Shown: positions 1-10,500 of the stretch, piece after piece
Layout of the letters: each line of letters begins with the position of its first letter
How positions within the stretch are numbered: the first letter of the stretch is position 1
From: Bacteroidota bacterium
GTDB lineage: Bacteria; Bacteroidota; Ignavibacteria; Ignavibacteriales; SURF-24
Assembly (NCBI GenBank): GCA_030706145.1
Contig: JAUZPB010000006.1
Coordinates: 1 to 64,000, forward strand
Length of the DNA stretch: 64,000 nt
Direction: 5' to 3'
Notes under the pieces: model-generated
Seen by the model: the letters and a program-made list of their open reading frames with translations, nothing else
The model's database searches: none
What the model was told of the DNA's origin: nothing
Translations under genes and position numbers: made by a program

Positions 1-124
1 AAAGTAACAATGTGGCAGAGAAATATTATAGCAAACATAAACCATATATGCTTAATAGCAAAAAAAATGTGCTATCCGAATAAATAGCAAGATATTATTT
101 TCTACAAAGGATGAATCGATATAA

Positions 125-2368
125 TTATTTTAAGAGCATAACTTTTCTGCTAGCCCTGTATTCTCCTGCATGAATGGTGTAGATATAAATTCCAGAAGGC
201 AGGGAAGAACCATCAAACCTAACTTTATATTCACCTGAGTTCTGTTCTTTGTTTACTAATGTTGTTATTTCACGCCCAAGCAAATCAAACACTTTTATCT
301 CTACTTGCGACTGCTTTGCAAGTGAATAGCTTATTGTTGTTGCAGGGTTAAATGGATTGGGATAGTTCTGTGATAGTGAGTATTGCAGCTCTTTATGTCC
401 TTCTTTTTCAACATCGGATATGTTATCTTTGTAGTACAGTACTGTAAAACCATCACCTGCAACCCATACGTTAGCACGGTTCCCGGAATTATACTGAGTT
501 ATGTTTCTTAATGTACTGTTGGTGTAAGTATCCTGAATTAAGCCTTCAGAATAATCAGAAAAATAACGTATAAGAATGCCATTTTCTCCGGATTCCAGGG
601 CGAAGGTCATATTGTTATTAATTTTACCTACCGTAAGCAGATCTGTAGACTGATGGTAAAGTGGCTTGTGAATCCTCTCCCATGTATTCCCTCCATCTGA
701 GGTGACTGAAACGCTGTCGAAGCCAATTTCAATCCAACCATTTAATGAATCCAGGAAATCAGCATGAGGTGACGTATAGCCAGAAAGATAGGTTACAGGT
801 TTCTTTATCGTCCATGTCCTTCCCTGGTCTGTAGACAACATAAGACCTCCTCTTCCGCAATGCCAAAGATGGTTTTTATCAGAGTAGTCAACTTTATAGT
901 CAGAATAAAAGCAACTATCATTATTAAGAAGATAAGCTTGCCATGTCCGACCCCCATCTGTGGTTATGTGGTTAACAAGACGCTCTTTTCCAGAATACTT
1001 TCCCCAGCTATTAAAAAGGACTCCGTTACTAATATCCCAAAAATTAATGCTGCCATGAAAATACAAATTAGGATCAATGGCTAATGGCTGCCAGGTTTTG
1101 CCGTCTATAGTATGATAAAGAGACTTATTGCCTGATGCCCAGCCATTCTCGGAGTCGATCATATCAAGGCTATGTAAATAATTCCCTGAGTTCATTTTAT
1201 ACTGCTCGGTCCAATTATATCCACCATCTGAAGTAAAATATATATGGCTGTCGCTTATTGCCCATCCTAAACTATCATTTACAAAATCAATTTTCAGTAT
1301 ATTATCTTTTATTGATTTACTGAGCCTGTCCCAGGATTGTCCGGCATTTTCCGTCACCATTAGGTCAGGTCCAATTACAAACCCTTTCTGGTGATTTAAA
1401 AAGCGGACTAGATATTCTTCGGCATAATCTGAAGCAGAAAAGACCTTTTGAACGGTCCAGTTAATTCCACCATCATTGGAAGAAATAATATCTCCATTAT
1501 TATCAACTGCATAGATATTCAGTGAATCGAGAAGATGAATATCTTCTATAGAAGCATTGCTTTCAGGGTTGCAGTACTGTATTGACCAGGATTTACCGCC
1601 ATCAGTAGTTTTATAGATATGCTGAAGGTCACCGCCCATCCAGCCAATATTATCATTAGCGAACTTAAATGTATACATATTGTAGGGTAAGCCGCACCAA
1701 AGAGTATCCCAGCTGGAAGCCTGATCTTTGCTTTGAAGGATAAATGAAACTGAGTCGGAAATAATATTGGCAGCTTTTGCATTGGAGCTGTTTCCTAATG
1801 CAAGAATTCTATTAGAAAGTTTCTGAAATTTTTCGATTGTGCCAAAAGCGGTAATAATACAACCTCGATTTATCATGGGCAGCTTATAGACCGTAGTCCA
1901 ATTCCCGAAAAAATTATCCAGCCGTTGTATTTTCCCACTTCTATCTGACTTTACGACTAAAGAGGGAGATATGGGAAGGAAGTCGATCGCATTGTCCATA
2001 ATTATATCTGAACTATACCAGAGATTACCGCCATCTGTTGTATAGTAAAAAAATGAGCGCTGGTTATACTTTGACCCCCTGGACATTATGTAGCCATTTT
2101 TCTCGTCAAGGAATCGGATCTTACTTAGCTTCTGCCCCTGAAAGGAAATCTTTCTTTTCCATGTGGACCCCATATCGGTTGTCATCATAATGCTGCCGGC
2201 ACTATTAATGAAGAAGCCGGTGTTACTGTTTATGAAGATCATATCAGTAATACAGCTGGTTTGTACATCGGGATATCTCATCTCCCATTGTGCATTTACC
2301 CGGGAAAAGGTAAAACACGATAAAACAATTATAAGTAACGACAAGAGAGAAATTCGATTAGTTGTCAT
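125..2368 (-). CDS. T9SS-exported YCF48/BNR-repeat protein
   Basis: This 747-residue protein starts with a signal peptide (about residues 1-26, ending VNAQ). Its body carries about ten short repeats of the form TxDGGxxW (for example TTDGGKSW, TSDGGYNW, STDQGRTW), typical of BNR/YCF48-like beta-propeller proteins. The last ~80 residues form a T9SS type A sorting domain: a YPNPFNP box, an LGREI-type strand, an LPSGIYIY strand and a final MLLK. It is probably secreted through the outer membrane and then anchored or released after tail cleavage. The sequence gives no enzymatic motif or ligand. It stands alone, divergent from the AraC-type gene. Confidence 0.85.
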   Translation of the reverse strand: MTTNRISLLSLLIIVLSCFTFSRVNAQWEMRYPDVQTSCITDMIFINSNTGFFINSAGSIMMTTDMGSTWKRKISFQGQKLSKIRFLDEKNGYIMSRGSKYNQRSFFYYTTDGGNLWYSSDIIMDNAIDFLPISPSLVVKSDRSGKIQRLDNFFGNWTTVYKLPMINRGCIITAFGTIEKFQKLSNRILALGNSSNAKAANIISDSVSFILQSKDQASSWDTLWCGLPYNMYTFKFANDNIGWMGGDLQHIYKTTDGGKSWSIQYCNPESNASIEDIHLLDSLNIYAVDNNGDIISSNDGGINWTVQKVFSASDYAEEYLVRFLNHQKGFVIGPDLMVTENAGQSWDRLSKSIKDNILKIDFVNDSLGWAISDSHIYFTSDGGYNWTEQYKMNSGNYLHSLDMIDSENGWASGNKSLYHTIDGKTWQPLAIDPNLYFHGSINFWDISNGVLFNSWGKYSGKERLVNHITTDGGRTWQAYLLNNDSCFYSDYKVDYSDKNHLWHCGRGGLMLSTDQGRTWTIKKPVTYLSGYTSPHADFLDSLNGWIEIGFDSVSVTSDGGNTWERIHKPLYHQSTDLLTVGKINNNMTFALESGENGILIRYFSDYSEGLIQDTYTNSTLRNITQYNSGNRANVWVAGDGFTVLYYKDNISDVEKEGHKELQYSLSQNYPNPFNPATTISYSLAKQSQVEIKVFDLLGREITTLVNKEQNSGEYKVRFDGSSLPSGIYIYTIHAGEYRASRKVMLLK

Positions 2369-2695
2369 AAAGTACCTATTTGTTTCTATTTAGGAACCAA
2401 AATACAAACTTTACTTGGAACTGCAAACATTGTTTTATCAAAATCTATTCTGTAAAGCCTGCAGACTTCTCCATTTTTATTTTGATTTGCTTTTGTAAAA
2501 GACCAGCTAAAAATTAAATTATCTCTATATCTGTCCATAAGTTTCTAATAGGTTCAAATTCGCTGATTTCAATAGCAACTGACTAATTCGCCAGGAAGAT
2601 CATAGGCATATTACCAAGCTTTTGGAAGAATAATTAATTGCATGTTCTATCTCTTCTTAATATCTTTACAAAGTATCTAATTAGCTCATCCCTAT
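2369..2695. other. divergent intergenic region
   Basis: These 327 bases separate the T9SS cargo gene (minus strand) from the AraC-type gene (plus strand), so both promoters should lie here. I see no convincing conserved promoter boxes, repeat or RNA structure, and no ORF with a ribosome binding site. Confidence 0.4.
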
Positions 2696-3520
2696 ATGCA
2701 ACATGAAATAAAAAAATATGCGGTCCGGCATCCTTTACTAAAAAAGTATATTAAATTTTTCTGGGAGCTTCATATTGAACATATGCAGCTTAACCACAGA
2801 ATAATTCCACAAAGAAATATTAACCTCAGATTTAATTTAAATGACACTCCGCAGTATCTGGATCTGAACGGTAAGAATCAATTGCTTGAAAACGTATACT
2901 TCTCTGGCCTGCAAAATCATTATATGGATGCTCATATAATACTAAATGGTAAGGTTGATATGCTGGGAATTTGCTTTTTCTCTTATGGCTTTTTCCCATT
3001 CTTAAATATTCCTGTTTCTGAATTTACGAATCAATTTCTGGGTGCAGATGAAGTTGGCCTTAAAACAGCGATAAAAATTAGCGAGCGATTAAAAGGCGCT
3101 GCTGATGTTTTGTCACGATTGGATATTCTTGAAAGCGAGCTTGTTTTGCTGCTTTATAAAAGTAAAAAAGAAACTCCGGAAAGCTTTAGGCAGATTTTTA
3201 ATGCACACAGGCAGAGCAACAGCTCTCTGCTCATATCTGAATTTTGCAGACAAAACAATATCTGTCTGCGGACATTAGAGCGCATGTATAATAAATATGT
3301 GGGCGTTTCAGCTATGACATTCTTTACACTTAGCCGCTTTCAAAACGGTTTATATAAACTTCTTTATAATGATTACTCCAAATTATCTGATATAGCTTAT
3401 TGCAGCGGTTATTTCGATCAGATGCACTTTATTAAAGAGTTCAAGCATTTTGCAGGAAATACACCTAACAGTTTTGTAAAACAAAATAATTCCATCCTGA
3501 ATATTGGAAAACTAACCTAG
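2696..3520 (+). CDS. AraC/XylS-family transcriptional regulator
   Basis: This 274-residue protein has the AraC layout. An N-terminal sensing domain (about 1-150) with residues such as IIPQRNINLRFN resembles the DUF6597-type domain of AraC proteins. A C-terminal double helix-turn-helix (about 185-262) contains LRTLERMYNKYVG and the second-helix signature LSDIAYCSGYFDQMHFIKEF. It likely controls the two genes just downstream (a small barrel protein and a flavodoxin-ferredoxin), which share its strand; gaps are 82 and 33 bases. The inducer cannot be read from the sequence. Confidence 0.9.
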   Translation: MQHEIKKYAVRHPLLKKYIKFFWELHIEHMQLNHRIIPQRNINLRFNLNDTPQYLDLNGKNQLLENVYFSGLQNHYMDAHIILNGKVDMLGICFFSYGFFPFLNIPVSEFTNQFLGADEVGLKTAIKISERLKGAADVLSRLDILESELVLLLYKSKKETPESFRQIFNAHRQSNSSLLISEFCRQNNICLRTLERMYNKYVGVSAMTFFTLSRFQNGLYKLLYNDYSKLSDIAYCSGYFDQMHFIKEFKHFAGNTPNSFVKQNNSILNIGKLT

Positions 3521-3602
3521 TTGTCGTTTTTATACTATTTCAACGATTTCTTTCCTCCTATTTTTCCTCCATAAAATTCAATCAAAATTCAAGAGGTATA
3601 AA

Positions 3603-3902
3603 ATGATAACGGAATTAGTTAAACTAAATTTACTTGAAGCTGCAACTGATGAACAGCTGATAGTAAAGTCTGATTTGCTGATAAACGATTTTATGAAAAA
3701 ACAGGAAGGATTTATTGATGCTGAACTAATCAAAGAAGTAGATAAAAACGTATGGTCTTTTATTTACCACTTCGTTAATATTGAAAAGCTAAAAGCCATT
3801 GGCGAAGCTATGCGAAAAAGTAAAGAGTTCGCTGAGTTTATCACACTTATTACCCCAGGAAGCTTAAGTGTTACCATATATCATCAATTAAGTAAGTGGT
3901 AG
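3603..3902 (+). CDS. small dimeric alpha/beta-barrel (ABM-like) protein
   Basis: This 99-residue cytoplasmic protein matches the size and pattern of antibiotic-biosynthesis-monooxygenase-like (ABM, ferredoxin-fold dimer) proteins: an N-terminal strand (ITELVKLNL), a helix, a central segment GFIDAELIKE, a strand VWSFIYHFVN and a helix rich in Lys/Glu. An AGAGG-like ribosome binding site (aagaggtataaa) precedes the ATG. It lies between an AraC regulator and a flavodoxin-ferredoxin, suggesting a small inducible redox or stress operon. No catalytic residue can be assigned. Confidence 0.55.
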   Translation: MITELVKLNLLEAATDEQLIVKSDLLINDFMKKQEGFIDAELIKEVDKNVWSFIYHFVNIEKLKAIGEAMRKSKEFAEFITLITPGSLSVTIYHQLSKW

Positions 3903-3935
3903 CTCCCGTTTAAAAAGAATATCAGGTAGATAAAA

Positions 3936-4736
3936 ATGGAAGTAAAATCAATAAAACTAGTCTGCTTTTCACCAACCAGGACGACAAAAACTATTATTCA
4001 GGCTGTTGCCCGAGGCATTAATAACAGTAACACGGAATTAATAGATATTACTAGCCCGCGTGAAAGGGAGCTGCAATTGCTAACATATGAAAATGAATTG
4101 CTGATAGTAGCTGTGCCGGTTTATATGGGAAGAGTACCTGCAATAGTGAGTGAATGGCTTCAAGGAATTAAAGCTTATAATACACCGGTTGTATGTATCG
4201 TCGTCTATGGAAATCGTGCATATGAAAATGCCCTGCTTGAACTTAAAGATATATTGACGAAATGCGGGGGTAAAACAGTTGCTGGTGCAGCATATATTGG
4301 AGAGCATTCTTTTTCATCTAAAGAAACACCGATAGCTGAATTTCGCCCTGATAAGGAAGACTTAATTCATGCAGAATTATTCGGGCGCAATATAAAAGAA
4401 AAACTATTAAACATCTCTTCAGTTGATCACATTCCTAATTTAAATATACCCGGCAGTTATCCATATGGAGGAGTTACGGAACTATGGAGTGTCGATTTTA
4501 TTGCGATCAGTGAGGAGTGTACACAATGCGGGATTTGCGCACAAGTGTGTCCTGTTAATGCTATCGATTCAGAAAATATTAATATGATCGATAAAGTAAA
4601 ATGTATCACATGTTGCGCTTGTATAAAAAATTGTCCTCAAAATGCCAGAACTATGAAACCCGGACCGGTCAAAGATGCAGCCATCCGGCTAAATAAATTA
4701 TATAAAGAGCGTAAAATGCCGGAGTCATTTGTTTAA
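3936..4736 (+). CDS. EFR1-type flavodoxin/2[4Fe-4S] ferredoxin fusion
   Basis: The 266-residue protein joins a flavodoxin-like N-terminal domain (FMN-binding loop FSPTRTTKTII at about residues 11-21; YMGRVP loop near 67) to a C-terminal bacterial ferredoxin domain. That domain has two cluster motifs, CTQCGICAQVCPVNAI (about 196-211) and CITCCACIKNCPQNA (about 228-242). This is the EFR1 family of soluble electron carriers. It should move electrons between a low-potential donor and an unknown acceptor in the cytoplasm. It is the third gene of the AraC, ABM-like, EFR1 run. Confidence 0.85.
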   Translation: MEVKSIKLVCFSPTRTTKTIIQAVARGINNSNTELIDITSPRERELQLLTYENELLIVAVPVYMGRVPAIVSEWLQGIKAYNTPVVCIVVYGNRAYENALLELKDILTKCGGKTVAGAAYIGEHSFSSKETPIAEFRPDKEDLIHAELFGRNIKEKLLNISSVDHIPNLNIPGSYPYGGVTELWSVDFIAISEECTQCGICAQVCPVNAIDSENINMIDKVKCITCCACIKNCPQNARTMKPGPVKDAAIRLNKLYKERKMPESFV

Positions 4737-4824
4737 TATTTTAACCCTCTGACTCTTTTCTCTAGTCGCTTCTCTTTTCGTTTAGCCCTTTGTCTATATT
4801 TAATTAATTCTTAACTGAATTATT

Positions 4825-4850
4825 TCCCCATTTCTTCTGGGAAATGGGGA
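4825..4850. repeat. perfect 10-bp inverted repeat in a 332-base gap
   Basis: The gap 4737-5068 contains a perfect inverted repeat: TCCCCATTTC, a 6-base loop, then GAAATGGGGA. It could fold in RNA after the EFR1 gene, but no T-run follows on either strand, so I do not call it an intrinsic terminator. It could also be an operator for the efflux operon. The rest of the gap is AT-rich, with no ORF seen. Confidence 0.5.
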
Positions 4851-5068
4851 AAGGCCATATTTACACCTGAAAAGCTCCCCAAAAGATAGAAATAATTCCT
4901 TATTCAATTGGATTGCATTAAACTTCATTTTTTGATAGTCTTAATTAGAAGCTGTTTGTTTTATATACATGCTGGCTTCGATTTGTCATTTTATTTTGGC
5001 ATAGGTAAATACCATCAAAATTTTCTGATTTAGATTCTTGAGTATTCCCAAAAAGGGCAGATTTTGTT

Positions 5069-6397
5069 ATGTGGAAAGTTTTTGTTTTGTTATTGATTGT
5101 GTTGTTGACCGGTAAGATCTGTTATTCCCAGTCGGGGGCTGTAACTGATTCAGATACTTTAAGTGGAACGGCTACACTGCCAGTTATTGTAAAATATGCA
5201 CTCAGCCACCAGCCTGCTTTAAGACAGGCACTTATTGATGAGGAGATAACAAACCATACTATCAAAAGCAGATTATCCGAGTGGTTTCCTCAGCTGAATT
5301 TTAACTTTAACATCCAGCACAATTTCCAGCTTCCTGTCTCAATTTTCCAGGGCAATCCTGTACAATTAGGGCAGAAGAATACTTCAAGCGGACAGTTTAG
5401 TCTTACACAGACAATCTTTAACCGGGACGTACTTCTTGCAAGCTCTACTGCAGGCAGTCTGACTGAACAATCGAGGCAAAGGACCATCAGCACGCGGATC
5501 GACCTTGTGGTTAATGTCAGCAAAGCCTTTTTTGCAGTACTTTTATCTAAACAGCAGAATGTTTTGCTGGATGATGATATTAGAAGGCTGGCACTAAGCC
5601 AGCAGGATACTTATGCCCAGTATAAAAGCGGTGTTACTGACAAGACCGACTATGAAAGAGCTAGCGTTGCATTAAATAATGCCCGGGCAGCTAAAAAACA
5701 GGCATCCGAGGCCCTGAAGACAAGTCTGGCATTTCTTAAAGAGCAGATGGGCTATCCTTCGGAAAGAAACCTTGCCGTTCAGTATGATACAACAAGAATG
5801 GAGTCTGAATTACAGATTGATACAACACAGGTATTAAATCCTGAAAACAGAATAGAGTATCAACTGCTTCGGACCCAAAGAAGTCTTTTACAGTCAAATA
5901 TAAATTATAATTACTGGAGCTTCCTTCCTTCTTTAAGTGCTTTCGGTAACTATAATCTCAATTACCTTAATAATAACTTCAAAGGGCTTTATGATCATGA
6001 ATATCCAAGCTCATTTATCGGTGTGCAGCTCTCTTTCCCGATCTTTCAGGGAGGAAAAAGATATCAGGAGATCAGAATAGCACAGCTTGAGCTCTCAAGA
6101 TCCGATTTTGACATCGCTAATCTTCGCGATATAATGAATACTCAGTATACAGAAGCTCTTGCAAGTTATAAGAGCAACCTTAATACTTATTATGTGTTAA
6201 AGGAAAATCTAACCTTAGCAAATGACGTTTATAATACGATCCAGCTGCAATACAGGGCAGGAGTAAAAACTTATCTGGATGTCATTACTGCAGAGACTGA
6301 TCTAAGGACTACGCAGATAAATTATATAAATGCGCTCTTCCAGGTCTTAAGCAGCAAACTGGATGTTCAAAGGGCATTGGGGACTATACATTATTAA
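5069..6397 (+). CDS. TolC-family outer-membrane efflux channel
   Basis: The 442-residue protein has a signal peptide (about 1-21, ending CYSQ) and the two-fold long-helix layout of outer-membrane efflux proteins. The second half has the typical GVQLSFPIFQGGKRYQEIR stretch followed by coiled-coil helices, and the end has the AGVKTYLDVITAETDL motif of TolC/OprM proteins. It should form the trimeric exit duct of the tripartite pump encoded with the next two genes; the adaptor gene starts 18 bases later. Substrate is unknown. Confidence 0.92.
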   Translation: MWKVFVLLLIVLLTGKICYSQSGAVTDSDTLSGTATLPVIVKYALSHQPALRQALIDEEITNHTIKSRLSEWFPQLNFNFNIQHNFQLPVSIFQGNPVQLGQKNTSSGQFSLTQTIFNRDVLLASSTAGSLTEQSRQRTISTRIDLVVNVSKAFFAVLLSKQQNVLLDDDIRRLALSQQDTYAQYKSGVTDKTDYERASVALNNARAAKKQASEALKTSLAFLKEQMGYPSERNLAVQYDTTRMESELQIDTTQVLNPENRIEYQLLRTQRSLLQSNINYNYWSFLPSLSAFGNYNLNYLNNNFKGLYDHEYPSSFIGVQLSFPIFQGGKRYQEIRIAQLELSRSDFDIANLRDIMNTQYTEALASYKSNLNTYYVLKENLTLANDVYNTIQLQYRAGVKTYLDVITAETDLRTTQINYINALFQVLSSKLDVQRALGTIHY

Positions 6398-6415
6398 AAA
6401 TGGAAATATCCAAAA

Positions 6416-7537
6416 ATGAGAACGATCTTCATCTTTTTAGCTTTTATGGCGCTGTTATTTATTGGAATAACAGGCTGCGGTAACAATAAGAAAAATCAGC
6501 AGGGACCACCTCCTGTGCAGGTAGCAGTTTATCAGGTAAAGGCCGAAAGCGCGAATTTCTTTGATTCATATCCTGCTACAGTCGTAGCACTCAATCAGGT
6601 TGAATTAAGACCCGAAGTATCGGGCAATATAACAAATATTTACTTTAAAGATGGGCAGCATGTAAGAAAAGGTATGAAGCTTTATACTATTGACCAGCAG
6701 CAATACCTTGCGGCATATGAGCAGTCCGTAGCCAATCTGAATGTTGCTAAAGCTAATCTTGCCCGCGCCCTCCAGGATGCCGACAGGTATAATGAATTAG
6801 GTAAACAGGATGCAATTGCACGCCAGCAACTAGAGCACGCTCAGGCTGACCTTAGGACAGCCCAGATGCAGGTCCAGGCTGCTGAAGCTAATGTGCGCGG
6901 AGTTGAGACAAACTTAAGGTATTCTACAATTATTGCTCCTTTTGACGGAACTATTGGAATATCTTCAGTTCAATTGGGCTCTTCAGTTTCCACCGGGCAG
7001 ACGCTGCTTAATACAATCTCATCAGATGATCCAATAGCAGTGGACTTTGGCGTTGATGAAAAGCAGCTTCCTCGCTTCATACAGCTTCTTAATGTTAAGT
7101 CAAACCCAAAAGATTCTACATTTACTATTGTACTGCCGGATCAGACTATTTATCCATATACCGGACATCTTATTTTACTGGACCGGGCAGTAGATCCTAC
7201 AACAGGCAATATAAGAGCAAGAGTCGAATTCCCGAATCCCAAAAATATTCTTAAAGCAGGGATAACATGTGATATGAGGGTTAAAAACACAAGCGCTTCA
7301 GGAAGCCTTATTATTCCCTTTAGAGCCGTTACAGAACAGATGGGTGAGTATTTTGTTTTCGTGGTTAATGGTAACCGTGTCTCTCAGCAGAAAATAAATG
7401 TAGGACCCAATATCGGGGCAATGATTGTTGTAAGCGAAGGCTTAAAGCCAGGAGACCAGGTTGTAACTGAAGGTATGCAGAGGCTTAAGGAAAATGCGCT
7501 AGTCACAATAAAACCTGCAGGACAAAACCAGAAATGA
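6416..7537 (+). CDS. RND efflux periplasmic adaptor (membrane fusion) lipoprotein
   Basis: This 373-residue protein begins with a lipoprotein signal (hydrophobic stretch then ITGC, Cys at about residue 21). A biotinyl-lipoyl-like half (VELRPEVSGNITNIYFKDGQ), a coiled-coil hairpin (about 95-160) and the second lipoyl half (YSTIIAPFDGTIGIS) follow, then beta-barrel and membrane-proximal domains. This is the AcrA/MexA layout. It bridges the inner-membrane RND pump and the TolC-like channel. It sits between their genes in a tight operon, 27 bases before the pump gene. Confidence 0.93.
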   Translation: MRTIFIFLAFMALLFIGITGCGNNKKNQQGPPPVQVAVYQVKAESANFFDSYPATVVALNQVELRPEVSGNITNIYFKDGQHVRKGMKLYTIDQQQYLAAYEQSVANLNVAKANLARALQDADRYNELGKQDAIARQQLEHAQADLRTAQMQVQAAEANVRGVETNLRYSTIIAPFDGTIGISSVQLGSSVSTGQTLLNTISSDDPIAVDFGVDEKQLPRFIQLLNVKSNPKDSTFTIVLPDQTIYPYTGHLILLDRAVDPTTGNIRARVEFPNPKNILKAGITCDMRVKNTSASGSLIIPFRAVTEQMGEYFVFVVNGNRVSQQKINVGPNIGAMIVVSEGLKPGDQVVTEGMQRLKENALVTIKPAGQNQK

Positions 7538-7564
7538 AAGAAAAAGTTTTTAACAGGACCAGGT

Positions 7565-10500
7565 ATGATCGCTAATACATTTATAAAACGGCCGGTAACG
7601 GCTATTGTCACTTCAATTGTAATTGTTTTGGTAGGTGTTCTTTCTATCTTTAACCTGCCTGTAAGCCAGTATCCTGATATTACACCTCCTACTGTACAGA
7701 TAACAGGAACATTTAGTGGTGCAGATGCTCTTACAGTTGAGCAGGCAGTAACCACACCAATCGAGTCTCAGGTAAATGGTACTCCGGGCATGGCTTATAT
7801 ACAGGGAAATAGTACAAGCGACGGAAGAAGTACGATTAACGTTGTCTTAAACGTTGGAACGAATCCGGACATTGCTGCCCTGGATATTCAAAACAGGGTG
7901 GGTATCGCAACTCCCCAGCTTCCGGATGATGTTAAACGGCTTGGACTGATAACCAGGAAAAGAAATCCAAGTATTTTAATGCTTGTAGCAATATTCTCTC
8001 CTAATAAAACTCACGGCATACAATTTCTGGATAATTACACTAACATATTTGTCAGAGATGCTATTCTTAGGGTCCCAGGTGTTGGCGACGTGTTTACAAG
8101 AGCAGATGATTTCAGTATGAGAATATGGCTCGAACCGGACAGAATGGCCCAGCTTGACCTGACTGCAAATGATGTGATAAATGCATTAAGCGAGCAGAAC
8201 CTGCAGATAGCAGCCGGGTCCATCGGAGCTCCTCCACAATACAGCGGACAGGCCTTTGAATACACAGTCTTTACCAACAGTAGGCTTAATACAGTGGATC
8301 AGTTCCGCAATATTATTGTAAAATCAAATCCTCAGCAGGGAACTGAGGTTTATCTTAAAGATGTAGCCCGCGTTCAGCTTGGTAAATTTAGCTACTCAAG
8401 CAATTCATTCGTAGATGGACAAAGATCTTCATTCCTTCTTATCTATCAAACCCCTGGCAGTAATGCTCTTGAAGTAGCCAATGGTGTCTATAGCAGGATG
8501 GAACAACTGAAAAGTTCATTCCCTAAAGATGTCAGCTATATGGTCCCTTTTGAGGCTATATCAGTTGTAAGAGTTTCAATAAATGAGGTGGTAACTACAC
8601 TTATAGAAGCTTTACTTCTTGTAATGCTTGTTGTATTTCTATTTCTGCAATCCTGGAGGGCAACGCTGATCCCAATGCTGGCAATACCTGTATCAATAAT
8701 AGGTACTTTTGCTTTTTTTATCCCACTTAATTTCTCCATTAATACTCTTACAATGTTCGGCTTTGTATTGGCTATTGGAATTGTAGTTGATGATGCTATC
8801 ATTGTAGTTGAAGCTGTTCAGCATTATATAGATACAGAGCATCTTTCGCCTAAGGAAGCTACCGTGAAGGCCATGGCGGATATCTCTGGCCCAGTAATTG
8901 CAATTGCACTGATCCTGGCTGCAGTATTTATCCCCGTAGGCTTTATACCGGGAATTGTTGGCAGGCTTTACCAGCAGTTTGCAATTACAATTGCTATATC
9001 GGTTCTTATCTCTGCATTTAATGCACTGTCTCTTTCACCTGCACTTTGTTCACTGCTTTTAAGACCGGCTCAGCAGGGAAAAAAGTCAAGGGGCCTAAAC
9101 AGATTTTTCGATAAGTTTAATCAATGGTTCCAGAAGACAAACAGCAAGTATACCAGGGGTGTAAGAAAAAGTATCGAACTTTCAAAGTATGCTATAATAA
9201 TTTTGATTTGCCTTTACTTTGGTACTGTATTATTGTTTGAGACTAAACCTACAGGGTTTATCCCATCAGAAGACGAAGGGCGTTTATATGTGACATATGA
9301 ACTTCCTGAAGCATCATCAACTTCAAGAAGTCTTGAAGTTATTTCCTCAATGATGAAAATACTTCAGGAGACTCCGGGAATTGGGCACTTTGCAGCTTTG
9401 ACTGGGCTTAATGTAGTTACGTTCTCAACGAAATCAAACAGTGGAACTATCTTCGTTCAGCTTAAACCCTGGGACGAAAGAAAAGATAAATCACTTCAGG
9501 TAAGTGCACTCATTGCAACGCTGCAAAAGAAGTTTGCCTCAATAATGAGTGCAAATACAGTCGTTATTTCACCTCCTGCCATTCCAGGCCTTGGCGCAAC
9601 AGGCGGCTTTACCTTTGAAATAGAACAGAGGCAGAGCAATGACGATATAAAGCAGTTTGAAGGCGTTGTAAGGTCATTTGTTGCTGCGGCAAATAAACGC
9701 CCTGAGCTTAGCCGAACCTTTTCATTCTTTTCTGCCCATACACCAGGCTACCAGCTTGATGTAAACAGGGAGAACTGTAAGAAACTCGGGATCTCAATAG
9801 CAGACGTTTATAACACTATACAGACATATCTTGGCAGCAGGTTAATAAACGATTTCACAATTTATGGCAGAAACTTTCATGTTGTAGCGCAGGCTGATAC
9901 TGCATACAGAGGTGCAATACAGGACCTTTCACACTACTATGTAAAAAATACAGTAGGGGAGATGATCCCCTTAAGCAACCTGGTAACATACAAGGTGACT
10001 GAAAACGCTCCTTTGATCTCGCACTATAATCTTTTCCGTTCGGCAGAGCTTAACGGTAATGCTGCAGAAGGTTACTCAAGCGGACAGGCACTTAATGCAT
10101 TACAAGAACTTGCGGCAAATGTGCTTCCTGCAGGTTATAGCTTTGAATTTTCAGGTTTAAGCCGTGAAGAGATAAATGCCGGGAGCAGTACTTTAGCCAT
10201 ATTCGGTCTATCGGTATTGGTTGTCTTCCTGTTCCTTGCAGCCCTCTATGAAAGCTGGTCTGTTCCGTTTTCAGTACTGCTGGCTGTACCGCTAGGAGCA
10301 TTTGGAGCAATACTGACCCTGATTTTTATCCCCAGATTGAACAATAACATTTATGCACAAATAGGACTGATAACATTGATTGGACTAGCTGCAAAAAATG
10401 CAATTCTGATAGTTGAATTTGCAAAAGAACGCGTTGAAAGAGGCATAGAGCTTGTTTCTGCAACCCTGCAGGCGGTAAGTCTTCGTCTGCGCCCTATCCT

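Noticed and set aside
4825..4850. Inverted repeat as intrinsic terminator
   Set aside because: No T-run follows on either strand, so it is listed only as a repeat.
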